A stretch of DNA of 64,000 nucleotides from Carideicomes alvinocaridis (GTDB taxonomy: Bacteria > Pseudomonadota > Alphaproteobacteria > Rhodobacterales > Rhodobacteraceae). The stretch spans positions 1 to 64,000 of the forward strand of contig SRJI02000004.1 of NCBI GenBank assembly GCA_005473895.2. The letters are read 5' to 3'. A program made the translations under genes and the position numbers. How positions within the stretch are numbered: the stretch's first letter is position 1; each line of letters begins with the position of its first letter. Positions 46,815 through 57,739 of the stretch are shown piece by piece. The notes under the pieces are model-generated. The model made no database searches, was not told the DNA's origin, and worked only from the letters and a program-made list of their open reading frames with translations.

Positions 46815-48299
46815 TCAGTCGTTCCAGGTCACCTCGGTCATGTCGATCGCGGCGGTGGGCAGGTTGGTCCACAGCCCTTCGATCCCGGCCTTGGCGATGG
46901 TGATATAGGCCAGCTGGAAGAGGTAGGCGTTGACGTAATCGTCGGCGATCATCTTCTGCGCCTCGCCCAGCATCTCGGTCCGCTTCGCCTCGTCCGTGGT
47001 ACGGTTGAGCTCGGTCATCAGCTCCTGGAAGTCCGGGTTGTCATACTGGAAGTAGTAGTCCGGCCGGGCATAGATGCCGATATCCATGGGCTCGGTATGG
47101 CTGACGATGGTCATGTCGAAGTTCTTGCCGGTAAAGACCTCTTCCAGCCATTGCGCCCATTCCAGGTTGCTGATCTCGGCGGTGATGCCGACCTCGGCCA
47201 GCTGGGCCGCGATGATCTCGCCGCCGCGGCGGGCATAGGACGGGGGCGGCAGCTTGAGCGACAGGGTCAGCCCCTCGGACTGGCCGGCCTCTTCCAGCAG
47301 CTTCTTGGACAGCTCGGGGTCGTAGGCGGATTGCTCGGTCAGGTCCACATAGGCCGGGTTGTGCGGCGCGAAATGGGTGCCGATGGGCGTGCCGTAGCCG
47401 AAGAGCGCCCCGTCGATCAGCGCCTGCCGGTCGATGGCATGGGAAATCGCCTCGCGCACCTTTACGTCGTCGAGCGGCGGCTCGGCGTTGTTCATGGCGA
47501 GGATCGTCTCGCCCTCGGTCGAGCCGACAAGCACCTGGAACCGCGGATCGGCCTCGAATTGCGGCACGTTCTCGGGGGCGGGGAAGCCGGCGAAGACGTC
47601 GATATCCTCGGCCATCATCGCCGAGAAGGCGGCGGTCGGGTCCGATATGAACTTGAAGGTCACGTTCTCGATCGCCGGCTCGTCCCCCCAGTAATCGGCG
47701 TAGCGCTTCAGCTCCACCCGGTCGCCCTGCACCCAGTTCTCGAAGGCATAGGCGCCGGTGCCCACGGGCTCCGTCTGGATGTTCTCGATGCTCTCGGGGG
47801 CCACGATGACCGCGTCGCCCCAAGCCATGTTGAACAGGAACATGCCGTTGGGCTCGGTCAGGGTGACCTTCACGGTCAGCGGGTCCACCACCTCGACATT
47901 GGCGATGGAGCCGAAGAGCGCCTTCTGGGCGTTGGTCGAATCCTCCGCCCGCGCGCGGTCGAGCGAGAATTTCACGTCCTCGGCATCCATGGTGCTGCCG
48001 TCGTGGAAGGTCACGCCGTCATGCAGATGGAAGGTATAGGTCAGCCCGTCGTCGGAGATGTCCCAGCTTTCCGCCAGCGCGGGCACGACCGAGCCGTCGC
48101 CCTGGAACTTGGTCAGCCCCTCGAAGACGTTGGTGTAGACCACGGAGTCGATGGCCTGCGCCGCGGCGCTGGTCGGGTCGAGATGCGGCGGCTCGAGCTG
48201 CATGGCCACGGTGATGTCGTTGTGCTGGGCCTGCGCGGCGCCGATCCCGGCGGTGAGCGCCAGCAGACTGGCCCCGAGCGTTCTGGAGATGGCGGACAT
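46815..48299 (-). CDS. ABC transporter substrate-binding protein, family 5 (DppA-type)
   Basis: The 494-residue periplasmic protein has a Sec signal (SRTLGASLLALTAGIGAAQAQ, likely cleavage after AQA) and family-5 motifs: LDPTSAAAQAIDSVVYTNVFEGLTKF, LAESWDISDDGLTYTFHLHDGVTFHDG and DVKFSLDRA. It would present peptides, opines or nickel-chelates to the nearby permeases. The gene is on the same strand as the permease genes, but a convergent Hint-like gene and a terminator lie between, so it is an independent transcript. Expression balance with the permeases must be set by separate promoters. Confidence 0.93.
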   Translation of the reverse strand: MSAISRTLGASLLALTAGIGAAQAQHNDITVAMQLEPPHLDPTSAAAQAIDSVVYTNVFEGLTKFQGDGSVVPALAESWDISDDGLTYTFHLHDGVTFHDGSTMDAEDVKFSLDRARAEDSTNAQKALFGSIANVEVVDPLTVKVTLTEPNGMFLFNMAWGDAVIVAPESIENIQTEPVGTGAYAFENWVQGDRVELKRYADYWGDEPAIENVTFKFISDPTAAFSAMMAEDIDVFAGFPAPENVPQFEADPRFQVLVGSTEGETILAMNNAEPPLDDVKVREAISHAIDRQALIDGALFGYGTPIGTHFAPHNPAYVDLTEQSAYDPELSKKLLEEAGQSEGLTLSLKLPPPSYARRGGEIIAAQLAEVGITAEISNLEWAQWLEEVFTGKNFDMTIVSHTEPMDIGIYARPDYYFQYDNPDFQELMTELNRTTDEAKRTEMLGEAQKMIADDYVNAYLFQLAYITIAKAGIEGLWTNLPTAAIDMTEVTWND

Positions 48300-48398
48300 G
48301 TGCTTCGGTCTCCCTGTGGTTGTTCTGTCCCTGCCGGCATTCGGGCGCCGGTCGCCGGGAGCTTCAACCGTTTCGGGATGGATTTCCAGTGATTCCGG

Positions 48399-49409
48399 TC
48401 ATCTGAGGGTCAGGCGCGGGGCGGTGCCCACCGGGACCGGACCGAGGAAGATGCGCCCCGACCGGAAATCGAGCGGCAGGTCGAGCGTCTGGCGGTTGCC
48501 GGACAGGCGCGACAGAAAGGCCAGCGCCTCCTCCACCGCGTCCAGTGCGCCGGTGGGGGCAAGGCCGGTCTCGCGCGCGAGCATCAGCATGTCGCGCCAG
48601 TTGCGAGCCTTGACGGTCAGGCGCCCGTCGGCCCGGCCCTCGGGATCGATGGCAAGCTTGCCTGCGGCCATGAGCTCCAGCTCGCCCCAGCGGGCCTCGG
48701 CCAGGTCGAGCTCGATGGCGCGGGGCTGCGGGCGGCCCTCTTCCAGGGAGGTTCGGCTCCAGGGCCGGTCGAAGGTGACGGTGAGGTCGGCGGTCAGCTT
48801 GTCCAGCCGGTCGGGCAACAGGTCGTCGGGCAGGGTTTTCACCCCGGTCCGGAGGCCCGGCGCCACCCCGACCGCGTCGAGGCCGAAGCGATAGGCGGCC
48901 CCCTCGCTTTCCTGCTCCGCTGCGTCGCGACGGGCGACGGCGAGGGTCAGGCGCTCGGCATTCCAGGTCTCCCCGCCCTCGGGCAGCATCGTCAGCCCCT
49001 CGGCGACCCAGGTGGCACGCTCAAGCGCCCGCGCGTCGCCGTCGGTCACCAGGCTGGCGCGCATCGAGCGGGCGCCGATCGTGGCGCGGCCCTGCGGCGT
49101 GGCGATGGTCTGGGTCTCGGGCCAGACGAGGATGACCTGGTCGGTGCGGTAGCTCAGCGCCAGCAATTGCAGGAAGGGCGCGGTCCAGGCCCAGCCGGCC
49201 TCCGGATCGGCGAGCTCGGGGTCGGTGATCGTGACGTCCAGGCGGTTGGGAAAGCCATGGACCTCCACCTCGCCCTCGGCGACCCAGCCATCGGCGCGGC
49301 GGTCCTCGAACCACTCGTTCACCGCCGTCTCTCGCGCGCTGGAGGCCCAGAACCACCACCCGGCCCAGGCGGCCGCGGCGACGAGGATCGCGATCAGCAA
49401 TGTCCGCAT
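48399..49409 (-). CDS. DUF2125 domain protein
   Basis: The 336-residue product has an N-terminal membrane segment (RTLLIAILVAAAAWAGWWFWASS), followed by the DUF2125 body: WFEDRRADGWVAEGEVEVHGFPNRLDVTITDP, TWNAERLTLAVA and RIFLGPVPVGTAPRLTLR at the C-terminus. Predominantly beta-rich, probably periplasmic and membrane-anchored. Function is unknown. It is divergent from the ChaC-like gene and separated by about 100 bp from the dppA-type gene. Confidence 0.9.
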   Translation of the reverse strand: MRTLLIAILVAAAAWAGWWFWASSARETAVNEWFEDRRADGWVAEGEVEVHGFPNRLDVTITDPELADPEAGWAWTAPFLQLLALSYRTDQVILVWPETQTIATPQGRATIGARSMRASLVTDGDARALERATWVAEGLTMLPEGGETWNAERLTLAVARRDAAEQESEGAAYRFGLDAVGVAPGLRTGVKTLPDDLLPDRLDKLTADLTVTFDRPWSRTSLEEGRPQPRAIELDLAEARWGELELMAAGKLAIDPEGRADGRLTVKARNWRDMLMLARETGLAPTGALDAVEEALAFLSRLSGNRQTLDLPLDFRSGRIFLGPVPVGTAPRLTLR

Positions 49410-49480
49410 GGCGCCGCCCCTTTCGCCCTGGCCCGTTTGATGTTCTAACGGCCCGGCAGAGACAGCACCAGAGGGGTAAC

Positions 49481-50005
49481 ATGTGGGTTTTCGGATACGG
49501 ATCGCTGTTATGGGATCCGGGTTTTCCGTTCGAAGCCAAGGTGCTGGCGCGGCTTGACGGCTACCACCGCTCGTTCTGCATGTCCTCCATCCACCACCGC
49601 GGCACCCCCGAGAAGCCGGGGCTCGTCCTGGCGCTGGACGCCGCCGAGGGCGCCCATTGCGACGGGCTGGCCCTGAAGGTGGAGGCAGGGCACGAGGAGC
49701 CGACGCTCGAATACCTGCGGGAACGCGAACTCGTCAGCTCCGCCTACATGGAACGGCGCCTGCCGGTGGCGCTTGCCGATGGCCGCAAGGTCGAGGCGCT
49801 GGTCTACGTGATCGATCCGGACCACGTGCAATATTGCGGCGGCATGCCGCTGGAGGAACAGGCCCGGATCATTCACGGCGCCGTCGGCGGACGGGGGCCG
49901 AACCCCGACTACCTGCATAACACCACGGCACATCTGGAAGAACTCGGGATCGGCGATCCCGATCTGCTCTGGCTGTCGCAGAGGGTGCGGGCGCTCGGCG
50001 GATAA
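49481..50005 (+). CDS. ChaC-like gamma-glutamylcyclotransferase
   Basis: The 174-residue enzyme begins MWVFGYGSLLWDPGFPFE, the diagnostic YGSLLW substrate loop of the ChaC branch, which degrades glutathione to 5-oxoproline and Cys-Gly. The catalytic glutamate is probably in LRERELVSSAYMERRLPV. The end reads LHNTTAHLEELGIGDPDLLWL. A GAGGGG lies several bases before the ATG. The 5-oxoproline product could be recycled by the OplAH-type enzyme in this window, and glutathione is made by gshA; the link is inferred. Confidence 0.9.
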   Translation: MWVFGYGSLLWDPGFPFEAKVLARLDGYHRSFCMSSIHHRGTPEKPGLVLALDAAEGAHCDGLALKVEAGHEEPTLEYLRERELVSSAYMERRLPVALADGRKVEALVYVIDPDHVQYCGGMPLEEQARIIHGAVGGRGPNPDYLHNTTAHLEELGIGDPDLLWLSQRVRALGG

Positions 50006-50073
50006 CCGCTTGGCTTGTCTGGGGTTAACCCTTAGACTGGCCACCGAAAATAACGTGTCAGGAGCTGTCCCTT

Positions 50074-51315
50074 ATGGACCAGCCGGACCTCGAGGCCGAG
50101 CTGCATTTCACCCAGCCTGTCCGGCAGATCTTGCTGATGCTGATCGTGCTGGGGTTGGTCGGATTCGGCGTATTCCTGCTTCTTCCCAGTGTGATGCCGG
50201 TCTTCGAGGCCAATCCCTATCTCAACGGGTTCATCTTCTTCGTCTTCGCGATCGGGGTGCTGGCCTGTTTCTGGCAGGTGGCGCAGCTGGTCTACTCGGT
50301 CCGCTGGATCGAGCAGTTCGTCGCCGGGGAGACGCTGAACAGCCGGCCGCCGCGCCTGCTGGCCCCGCTGGCGACGCTGCTGCGGCAACGGGCGGCACGG
50401 ATGCAGATCGCGGCCTCGTCCACCCGGTCGCTGCTGGATTCCGTGGCCACCCGGATCGACGAGCTGCGCGAGATCACGCGCTACATCGTCTCGCTGCTGA
50501 TCTTTCTCGGGCTGCTGGGCACGTTCTACGGGCTCGCCACCACCGTTCCGGCGCTGGTGGAGACGATCCGCTCCCTTTCGCCGCAGGAAGGCGAAAGCGG
50601 CTTCGAGGTGTTCAACCGCCTGATGTCGGGGCTGGAAAGCCAGCTTTCGGGCATGGGCGTGGCCTTTGCCTCGTCGCTGCTGGGGCTGGCCGGCTCGCTG
50701 GTCGTGGGCCTGCTGGAGCTGTTTGCCGGCCACGGGCAGAACCGCTTCTACCGCGAGCTCGAGGAATGGCTGTCCTCCTTCACCCGCGTCGGCTTTTCCA
50801 GCGGCGAGGGCGAGGGGATCGGCGACCATGACGTGGTGGCCGGGGTACTCGACCACATGGCCGACCAGATGGAGCGGTTGCAGGCCATCTTCTCCGAATC
50901 CGAGATCGGACGCTCCAACCTCGACGACCGGCTCGCGCAGCTGGCCGATTCCGTCGAGCGGATGACCGAGCGGATGGAGGCGCAGGCCCCCTCGACCACC
51001 GCCCTGATGCGGGTCGCGGAGGGGCAGGAACGCCTGGTCGACACGCTGCAGAACATGGAAACCTCCGAGGGGCTGGACGCCGAAAGCCGGATGCGCCTGC
51101 GCTCGATCGACGTGCAGATGCTGCGCATCCTCGAGGAGATCTCGGCCGGCCGGCAGGAAAGCATGGCCGAGCTGCGCACCGACCTGTCGGCGCTGGGCCG
51201 GGCCCTGTCGCAGCTTGGCCCCCGCGGCGTGCCGGTCACCCGCAACGTCCAGGCCCCCGCCGCGCCCCGCCGGCCGCAGACCACCGGCGCCCAGAAGAAG
51301 GGCGGGGAGGGCTAG
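50074..51315 (+). CDS. MotA/TolQ/ExbB-like membrane protein
   Basis: The 413-residue protein has four predicted membrane segments (about 18-39, 51-73, 137-158 and 193-217). The last two carry the MotA/ExbB core, IFLGLLGTFYGLATTVPALV and SGLESQLSGMGVAFASSLLGLAGSLVVGLLEL. After this is a cytoplasmic tail of almost 200 residues with helical, probably coiled-coil character. Proteins of this family form the stator ring for proton- or sodium-driven motors. The partner begins three bases downstream (MotB-like), so the pair is an operon. It is not the classical tolQR or exbBD pair by length. Confidence 0.85.
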   Translation: MDQPDLEAELHFTQPVRQILLMLIVLGLVGFGVFLLLPSVMPVFEANPYLNGFIFFVFAIGVLACFWQVAQLVYSVRWIEQFVAGETLNSRPPRLLAPLATLLRQRAARMQIAASSTRSLLDSVATRIDELREITRYIVSLLIFLGLLGTFYGLATTVPALVETIRSLSPQEGESGFEVFNRLMSGLESQLSGMGVAFASSLLGLAGSLVVGLLELFAGHGQNRFYRELEEWLSSFTRVGFSSGEGEGIGDHDVVAGVLDHMADQMERLQAIFSESEIGRSNLDDRLAQLADSVERMTERMEAQAPSTTALMRVAEGQERLVDTLQNMETSEGLDAESRMRLRSIDVQMLRILEEISAGRQESMAELRTDLSALGRALSQLGPRGVPVTRNVQAPAAPRRPQTTGAQKKGGEG

Positions 51316-51318
51316 GCC

Positions 51319-54036
51319 ATGTCCCTGTCGCGCCGCACGGGCCAACGGCTCCAGGCCAACATATGGCCCGGCTTCGTGGATGCGATGACCAGCCTGCTGC
51401 TGGTGCTGATGTTCGTGCTGACCATCTTCATGGTGGTGCAGTTCGTGCTGCGCGAGACCATCACCGGTCAGGAAAGCGAGCTCGATTCCCTGGCCTCCGA
51501 GGTCAACGAACTGGCCCGCGCCCTGGGGCTGGAGCAGCGCAAGAACGCGGATCTCGAGGACCGGGTCGGCCTGCTCTCCAGCAACCTCGACGACGCGACG
51601 ACGCGCGCCTCGGAACAGGCGGAGCTGATCGACAGCCTGCAGGCGGAGCGCGCGGCACAGGACGCGGCGCTGGAACAGGCGCAGTCGCGCATCTCCTCCT
51701 TCGAGGATCAGGTCGCCGGGCTTCTGTCCGACAAGGCGGATGCCGAGGATCGCATCGCCTCGCTCCGCGCGACCCGCGACGAGCTGGAGGCGCAGCGCAC
51801 CGAACTGGTGTCGGAGCAGGAGGCCCTGCAGCTCGCGCTCGCCGATGCCCGCGACGAGATCGACGCGCAGGAGGAAGCGGCCCGTCTTGCCGCCGCCCGC
51901 CGCGAGGCGCTGGAAGCCATGGTCGCCAGCCTCGAAAGCGACAACGACCAGGCGAGCACCCGGATCTCCGACCTCGAGAGTTCGCTGTCGGAAGAGGAAA
52001 AGGCCCGCATGGCCGAGGCCGCCGCCGCCGAGGCCCTGCGCGAGAAGCTGAAGGATTCCGACGCCGAACTGACCGCCATGACCCTGTCGCTGGAAGAGCA
52101 GCGCAAGAAGGCGGAGGAAACGCTCACCCTGCTCGCCGCCGCCCGCGAGGCGGAAGAGGATCTGAACGCTCGCCTGGCCGCCGCTTTGGTCGAGGGGCAG
52201 GAGGCCGATGCGCGCATCGCGGCGCTGGAACAGGACCTCTCCGCGGCGCAGGAGACCGCCGAGACCCGGCAGACCACCCTGTCCGACCTGGAGGCCAAGC
52301 TCGCCGCCGCCCTGCTGCGAGAGGACGAGCAGGAGACCCGCGCGATGGAGGCCGAGGCGGCGCTGTCGCAACGGGAGGCCGACCTGGCGGGGCTCAAGGA
52401 CGAAAGCGGCCAGCTCGTGGCCACGCTGCGCTCGGAGAACGAGGCGCTGGCCGCCCAGGTGGCAGAGCTTCGGGCCAGGGCCGACAGCCAGGCGCGGCAA
52501 TTGGCAACGCTGGGCGATGACCTGGACCGCGCCCGGCAGGCGCAGAGCGAGGGCGGCGCCCGCATCTCCGAGCTGGAGACGCTGCTGCGCCGGGCAGAGG
52601 CCGCCCTGTCGGAGGCCGAGGCCGATGGCGATGCCGCGCAGGAACGGCTTGCCGCGATGACCGACAACCTGTCGGAGACCGAAAAGCAGGCGGCGGAGCG
52701 CGCGGCGCAGATCGACCAGCTTCAGGCCCGGCTGGCCGCGGTGGAAACCCAGCTGCGCGAGGCGCGCGAAACCGTCGAGACCCGCAGCGGCGAGGCCGAC
52801 GCGCTGCGCGCCGAGCTGGATCGCGCGGGCGAGGCCCGGGCGCAGGGCGCGGTCGAGATCGAGCGCCTGAACGCCCGGCTCGCCAACGTGGAGGCAGAGC
52901 TGGCGCGCGCCCAGAAGGGGGCGGAGGAGCTGCAGCAGCAGCTTGCCGGGACCGAGCGGACGCTGCAGGAACGCCTGGCCGCCGCGCTCAGCCGCAACCA
53001 GCAGGACGAGGCGCGCATCGCGGCGCTGGAGGACCGGCTGGAAGAGATGCAGGTGCAGCTGGCCGCGGCGCAGACCCAGGCCCAGGGCGCGAGCGAGGAC
53101 AAGCGGTCGCTGGAGGAACAGCTTGCCGCGGCGCTGGCGGCCAAGCTCGCCGCGCAATCCGACGAGGCGGAGACCCGCGACCGGCTGGCCGCCGCTTTGG
53201 CCGCCAAGACCGCAGCGGAGGCCGAGGCCAAGACCCGGCTGGAGCAATCGGTGCAACGCGCCGACCTGCTGGAAACGGCGCGGGCGGAGCTGGCCCGCAA
53301 GTCGCAGCAATCGACGAAGGCACAGCGCGAGGCCGAGGCGCTGAACCAGCAGGTGGCGGAACTGCGCAAGCAGCTGTCCTCGCTCCAGGGTCTGCTGGAA
53401 CAGGCGGAATCGCAGGACGAAGCCTCGCAGGTGCGGCTGCAGAATCTCGGCTCGCGGCTGAACGCCGCGCTGGCCCGGGCCGCCGCCGAGGAACGCCGCC
53501 GCCGCCAGCTCGAAGAGGCGGAGCGCAAGCGGCTGGAGCGCGAGCGGCAGGCGGCGCTGGAAGAGGCCGAGGACCTGGCGCGCTACCGCTCGGAATTCTT
53601 CGGCCGGCTGCGCGACGTGATCGGGGCGCAGGAAGGCGTGAAGATCGTCGGCGACCGCTTCGTCTTTTCCTCCGAGGTGCTGTTCCCGCCGGGCGGCGCG
53701 GACCTCTCGGCCGAGGGCCGGCAGCAGATCGCCTCCATCGCTGGCACGCTGCGCGAGGTGATGGACGAGATCCCGGAGGGCATCGACTGGGTGCTGCAGG
53801 TGGACGGGCATACAGATGACGTCCCGGTCCGGCCCAATGCGCGCTTTGCCGACAACTGGGAGCTCAGCCAGGCGCGGGCGCTGTCGGTGGTGCGCTACAT
53901 GGCCGACGCGCTGGGCCTGCCGCCCTCGCGGCTCTCGGCCAACGGCTTTGGCCAGTACCAGCCGATCGCCGAGGGGGACAGCCCCGAGGCCCGGGCGCAG
54001 AACCGGCGGATCGAGCTCAAGCTGACGGAGAAGTAG
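51319..54036 (+). CDS. MotB-like OmpA-domain protein with very long coiled coil
   Basis: The 905-residue protein has one N-terminal membrane segment (about 18-42) with Asp21 in PGFVDAMTSLLLVLMFVL, which aligns with the ion-carrying aspartate of MotB/TolR/ExbD. A coiled coil follows at about residues 45-755, with strong heptads and alanine-rich repeats (LAAALAAK, SLEEQLAAALAAK). The final 150 residues are an OmpA-type peptidoglycan-binding domain (VDGHTDDVPVRPNARFADNWELSQARALSVVRYM, GFGQYQPIAEGD, NRRIELKLTEK). The MotB family usually has about 300 residues, so the rod could span the periplasm several times over or be folded. It is adjacent to a MotA-like partner. Confidence 0.85.
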   Translation: MSLSRRTGQRLQANIWPGFVDAMTSLLLVLMFVLTIFMVVQFVLRETITGQESELDSLASEVNELARALGLEQRKNADLEDRVGLLSSNLDDATTRASEQAELIDSLQAERAAQDAALEQAQSRISSFEDQVAGLLSDKADAEDRIASLRATRDELEAQRTELVSEQEALQLALADARDEIDAQEEAARLAAARREALEAMVASLESDNDQASTRISDLESSLSEEEKARMAEAAAAEALREKLKDSDAELTAMTLSLEEQRKKAEETLTLLAAAREAEEDLNARLAAALVEGQEADARIAALEQDLSAAQETAETRQTTLSDLEAKLAAALLREDEQETRAMEAEAALSQREADLAGLKDESGQLVATLRSENEALAAQVAELRARADSQARQLATLGDDLDRARQAQSEGGARISELETLLRRAEAALSEAEADGDAAQERLAAMTDNLSETEKQAAERAAQIDQLQARLAAVETQLREARETVETRSGEADALRAELDRAGEARAQGAVEIERLNARLANVEAELARAQKGAEELQQQLAGTERTLQERLAAALSRNQQDEARIAALEDRLEEMQVQLAAAQTQAQGASEDKRSLEEQLAAALAAKLAAQSDEAETRDRLAAALAAKTAAEAEAKTRLEQSVQRADLLETARAELARKSQQSTKAQREAEALNQQVAELRKQLSSLQGLLEQAESQDEASQVRLQNLGSRLNAALARAAAEERRRRQLEEAERKRLERERQAALEEAEDLARYRSEFFGRLRDVIGAQEGVKIVGDRFVFSSEVLFPPGGADLSAEGRQQIASIAGTLREVMDEIPEGIDWVLQVDGHTDDVPVRPNARFADNWELSQARALSVVRYMADALGLPPSRLSANGFGQYQPIAEGDSPEARAQNRRIELKLTEK

Positions 54037-54167
54037 GGGCGCCGGAGGCTGGGCTGCCGGAGGGCCGGGGGGCCGGAAGTTCGGGGGCTGGTGCCGCGGT
54101 CGCAGGTCGCGCTGGAACCCTGCCTCCCCCGCCTTTGTTCAGACTCCAGAGACAGACGGAGGATCCC

Positions 54168-54299
54168 ATGAACCATTATGCGCTGCTCACCCTGCTGGCC
54201 GCCGGCACGGCCGGTTTCCTTGCCGCCCGCTTTGCCAAGGCCTCCGCGCCGGAGCCGCTGGCGGTGCCCTACCTGCACCCGCTGCCCGCCCGGCGCTGA
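54168..54299 (+). CDS. 43-residue membrane peptide
   Basis: The peptide reads MNHYALLTLLAAGTAGFLAAR and then a short, proline-rich C-terminus. A GGAGG site six bases before the ATG is near-ideal, and an intrinsic terminator follows about 30 bp later. One hydrophobic segment covers residues about 5-20. It lies in the gap between the MotB-like gene and clpA and has no assigned family. The small size makes the call uncertain, but the ribosome site and terminator support it. Confidence 0.6.
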   Translation: MNHYALLTLLAAGTAGFLAARFAKASAPEPLAVPYLHPLPARR

Positions 54300-54331
54300 C
54301 GCATTCGGCGCGGCCAGCGAGGGTCCAATGA

Positions 54332-54363
54332 AAAACCGCCCGGCCAGACAGCCGGGCGGTTTT
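54332..54363. terminator. Bidirectional intrinsic terminator
   Basis: A perfect 13-bp stem (AAAACCGCCCGGC with GCCGGGCGGTTTT, six-base loop) is flanked by A- and T-runs. It can stop the small peptide transcript and the converging clpA transcript. Confidence 0.92.
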
Positions 54364-54412
54364 CTTTTGTCTTAGAGGTTCAGGGGGAGGGGGCCACGCA
54401 GGCCCCGCCCCT

Positions 54413-56746
<2,334 letters not shown>

Positions 56747-56866
56747 TTGCTTTCCGTGCTCCTCTGCTTTGGGCCGCGACCGGATGAGCCGGCTACAACC
56801 ATGGCCTCATAGAGTTAAAGTTTGGTCGATCCGGGCCGCTCTTCAAGGACTTTCTCCAAAAAGATG

Positions 56867-56883
56867 GTCACAATTGGTGTGAC
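56867..56883. promoter_or_regulatory. Perfect GTCACA-N5-TGTGAC inverted repeat between gloB and clpA
   Basis: A 17-bp palindrome lies about 120 bp before the clpA start and 27 bp after the gloB stop. It could be a regulator-binding site for clpA or part of a weak hairpin. The half-sites are the reverse arrangement of the CRP consensus, so CRP binding is not assumed. Confidence 0.4.
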
Positions 56884-56909
56884 ACCTGCAACAAGCCCCC
56901 ATTCTTTGG

Positions 56910-57677
56910 TCAGAACGCGTCCTTGCGGCGCCTGATCTCGGCGAACACCTCCGCATCGGTTGCGTCCTGCATCCCAAGGTGGTTCCGGATCGCGGGATCG
57001 GCCGGGCGGAGGAAGGGATTGGTCTCCAGCTCTTCCTTCAGCGGCACCTGCGCGGTGGGGCGGCCCGCCTCGCGCGCCTCCTCGATCCGGGCGGTGCGCG
57101 CCTGCAGGGCCGGGTTGTCGGGGTCCACCGTGGCGGCAAAACGGGCATTGGCCCGGGTATATTCGTGCCCGGAATAGACCACGGTGTCGGCGGGCAGGGC
57201 GGCGAGCTTGGACAGGCTGTCGTGCATCATCTCCATCGTGCCCTCGAACACCCGGCCGCAGCCGAGCGCCATCAGGCTGTCGGCGGTAAAGACCGCGCCG
57301 GCCTTGGGAAAGTGGTAGGCGATGTGGCCCAGCGTGTGGCCCGGCACCTCCAGCACGGTCCAGGCCAGGTCGCCCGAGCCGCCGCTGTCGCCCTCGGCCA
57401 CCTCGCGCGAGAGAGCGGGCATCTTCGACGCCTCGGCGCGCGGGCCGATCACCTCGCAATCGTAGCGGTCGCGCAGGGCGTCCACGGCCTCCACGTGGTC
57501 GCCGTGATGGTGGGTGACGAGGATGGTGGAGAGCGTCCAGCGCCGCGCGGTCAGCGCCTCCAGGATCGGCCCGGCCTCGGGCGCATCGACCAGCAGGACC
57601 TCGTCCGCCGCGCTGTCCTTGATCAGGTAGGCGTAGTTGTCGGTGCGGCAGGGAACGGTGACGATCTCGACGGGCAT
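56910..57677 (-). CDS. gloB: Hydroxyacylglutathione hydrolase (glyoxalase II)
   Basis: The 255-residue metallo-beta-lactamase-fold enzyme hydrolyses S-lactoylglutathione in methylglyoxal detoxification. The metal-binding motif THHHGDH is present, with VPGHTLGHIAYH, FTADSLMALGCGRVFEG and the later histidine in YSGHEYTRANARFA. The C-terminal GloB domain ends NPFLRPADPAIRNHLG. The ATG (MPVEIVTVPCRTDNYAYL) has GGAAA upstream. It is divergent from the methyltransferase, 62 bp apart, a common GloB neighbour in alphaproteobacteria. Confidence 0.95.
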   Translation of the reverse strand: MPVEIVTVPCRTDNYAYLIKDSAADEVLLVDAPEAGPILEALTARRWTLSTILVTHHHGDHVEAVDALRDRYDCEVIGPRAEASKMPALSREVAEGDSGGSGDLAWTVLEVPGHTLGHIAYHFPKAGAVFTADSLMALGCGRVFEGTMEMMHDSLSKLAALPADTVVYSGHEYTRANARFAATVDPDNPALQARTARIEEAREAGRPTAQVPLKEELETNPFLRPADPAIRNHLGMQDATDAEVFAEIRRRKDAF

Positions 57678-57739
57678 GGTTTTTCCTTTCCGCGCTGTTA
57701 TCCTGCCCTCCAGCCTGAAGGATCCGGCAAGGGGCCGCA

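Noticed and set aside
50032-53811. Open frame of 1259 codons antisense to the MotA/MotB-like pair
   Set aside because: It is low-complexity and leucine/glycine/arginine-rich and arises from the alanine/glutamate-rich coiled coil on the other strand.
50074-54036. Zorya-type anti-phage defence system
   Set aside because: A MotA/MotB-like pair is present, but the long rod is on the wrong subunit and no ZorC, ZorD or ZorE-like gene lies within the flanks; housekeeping genes surround it.
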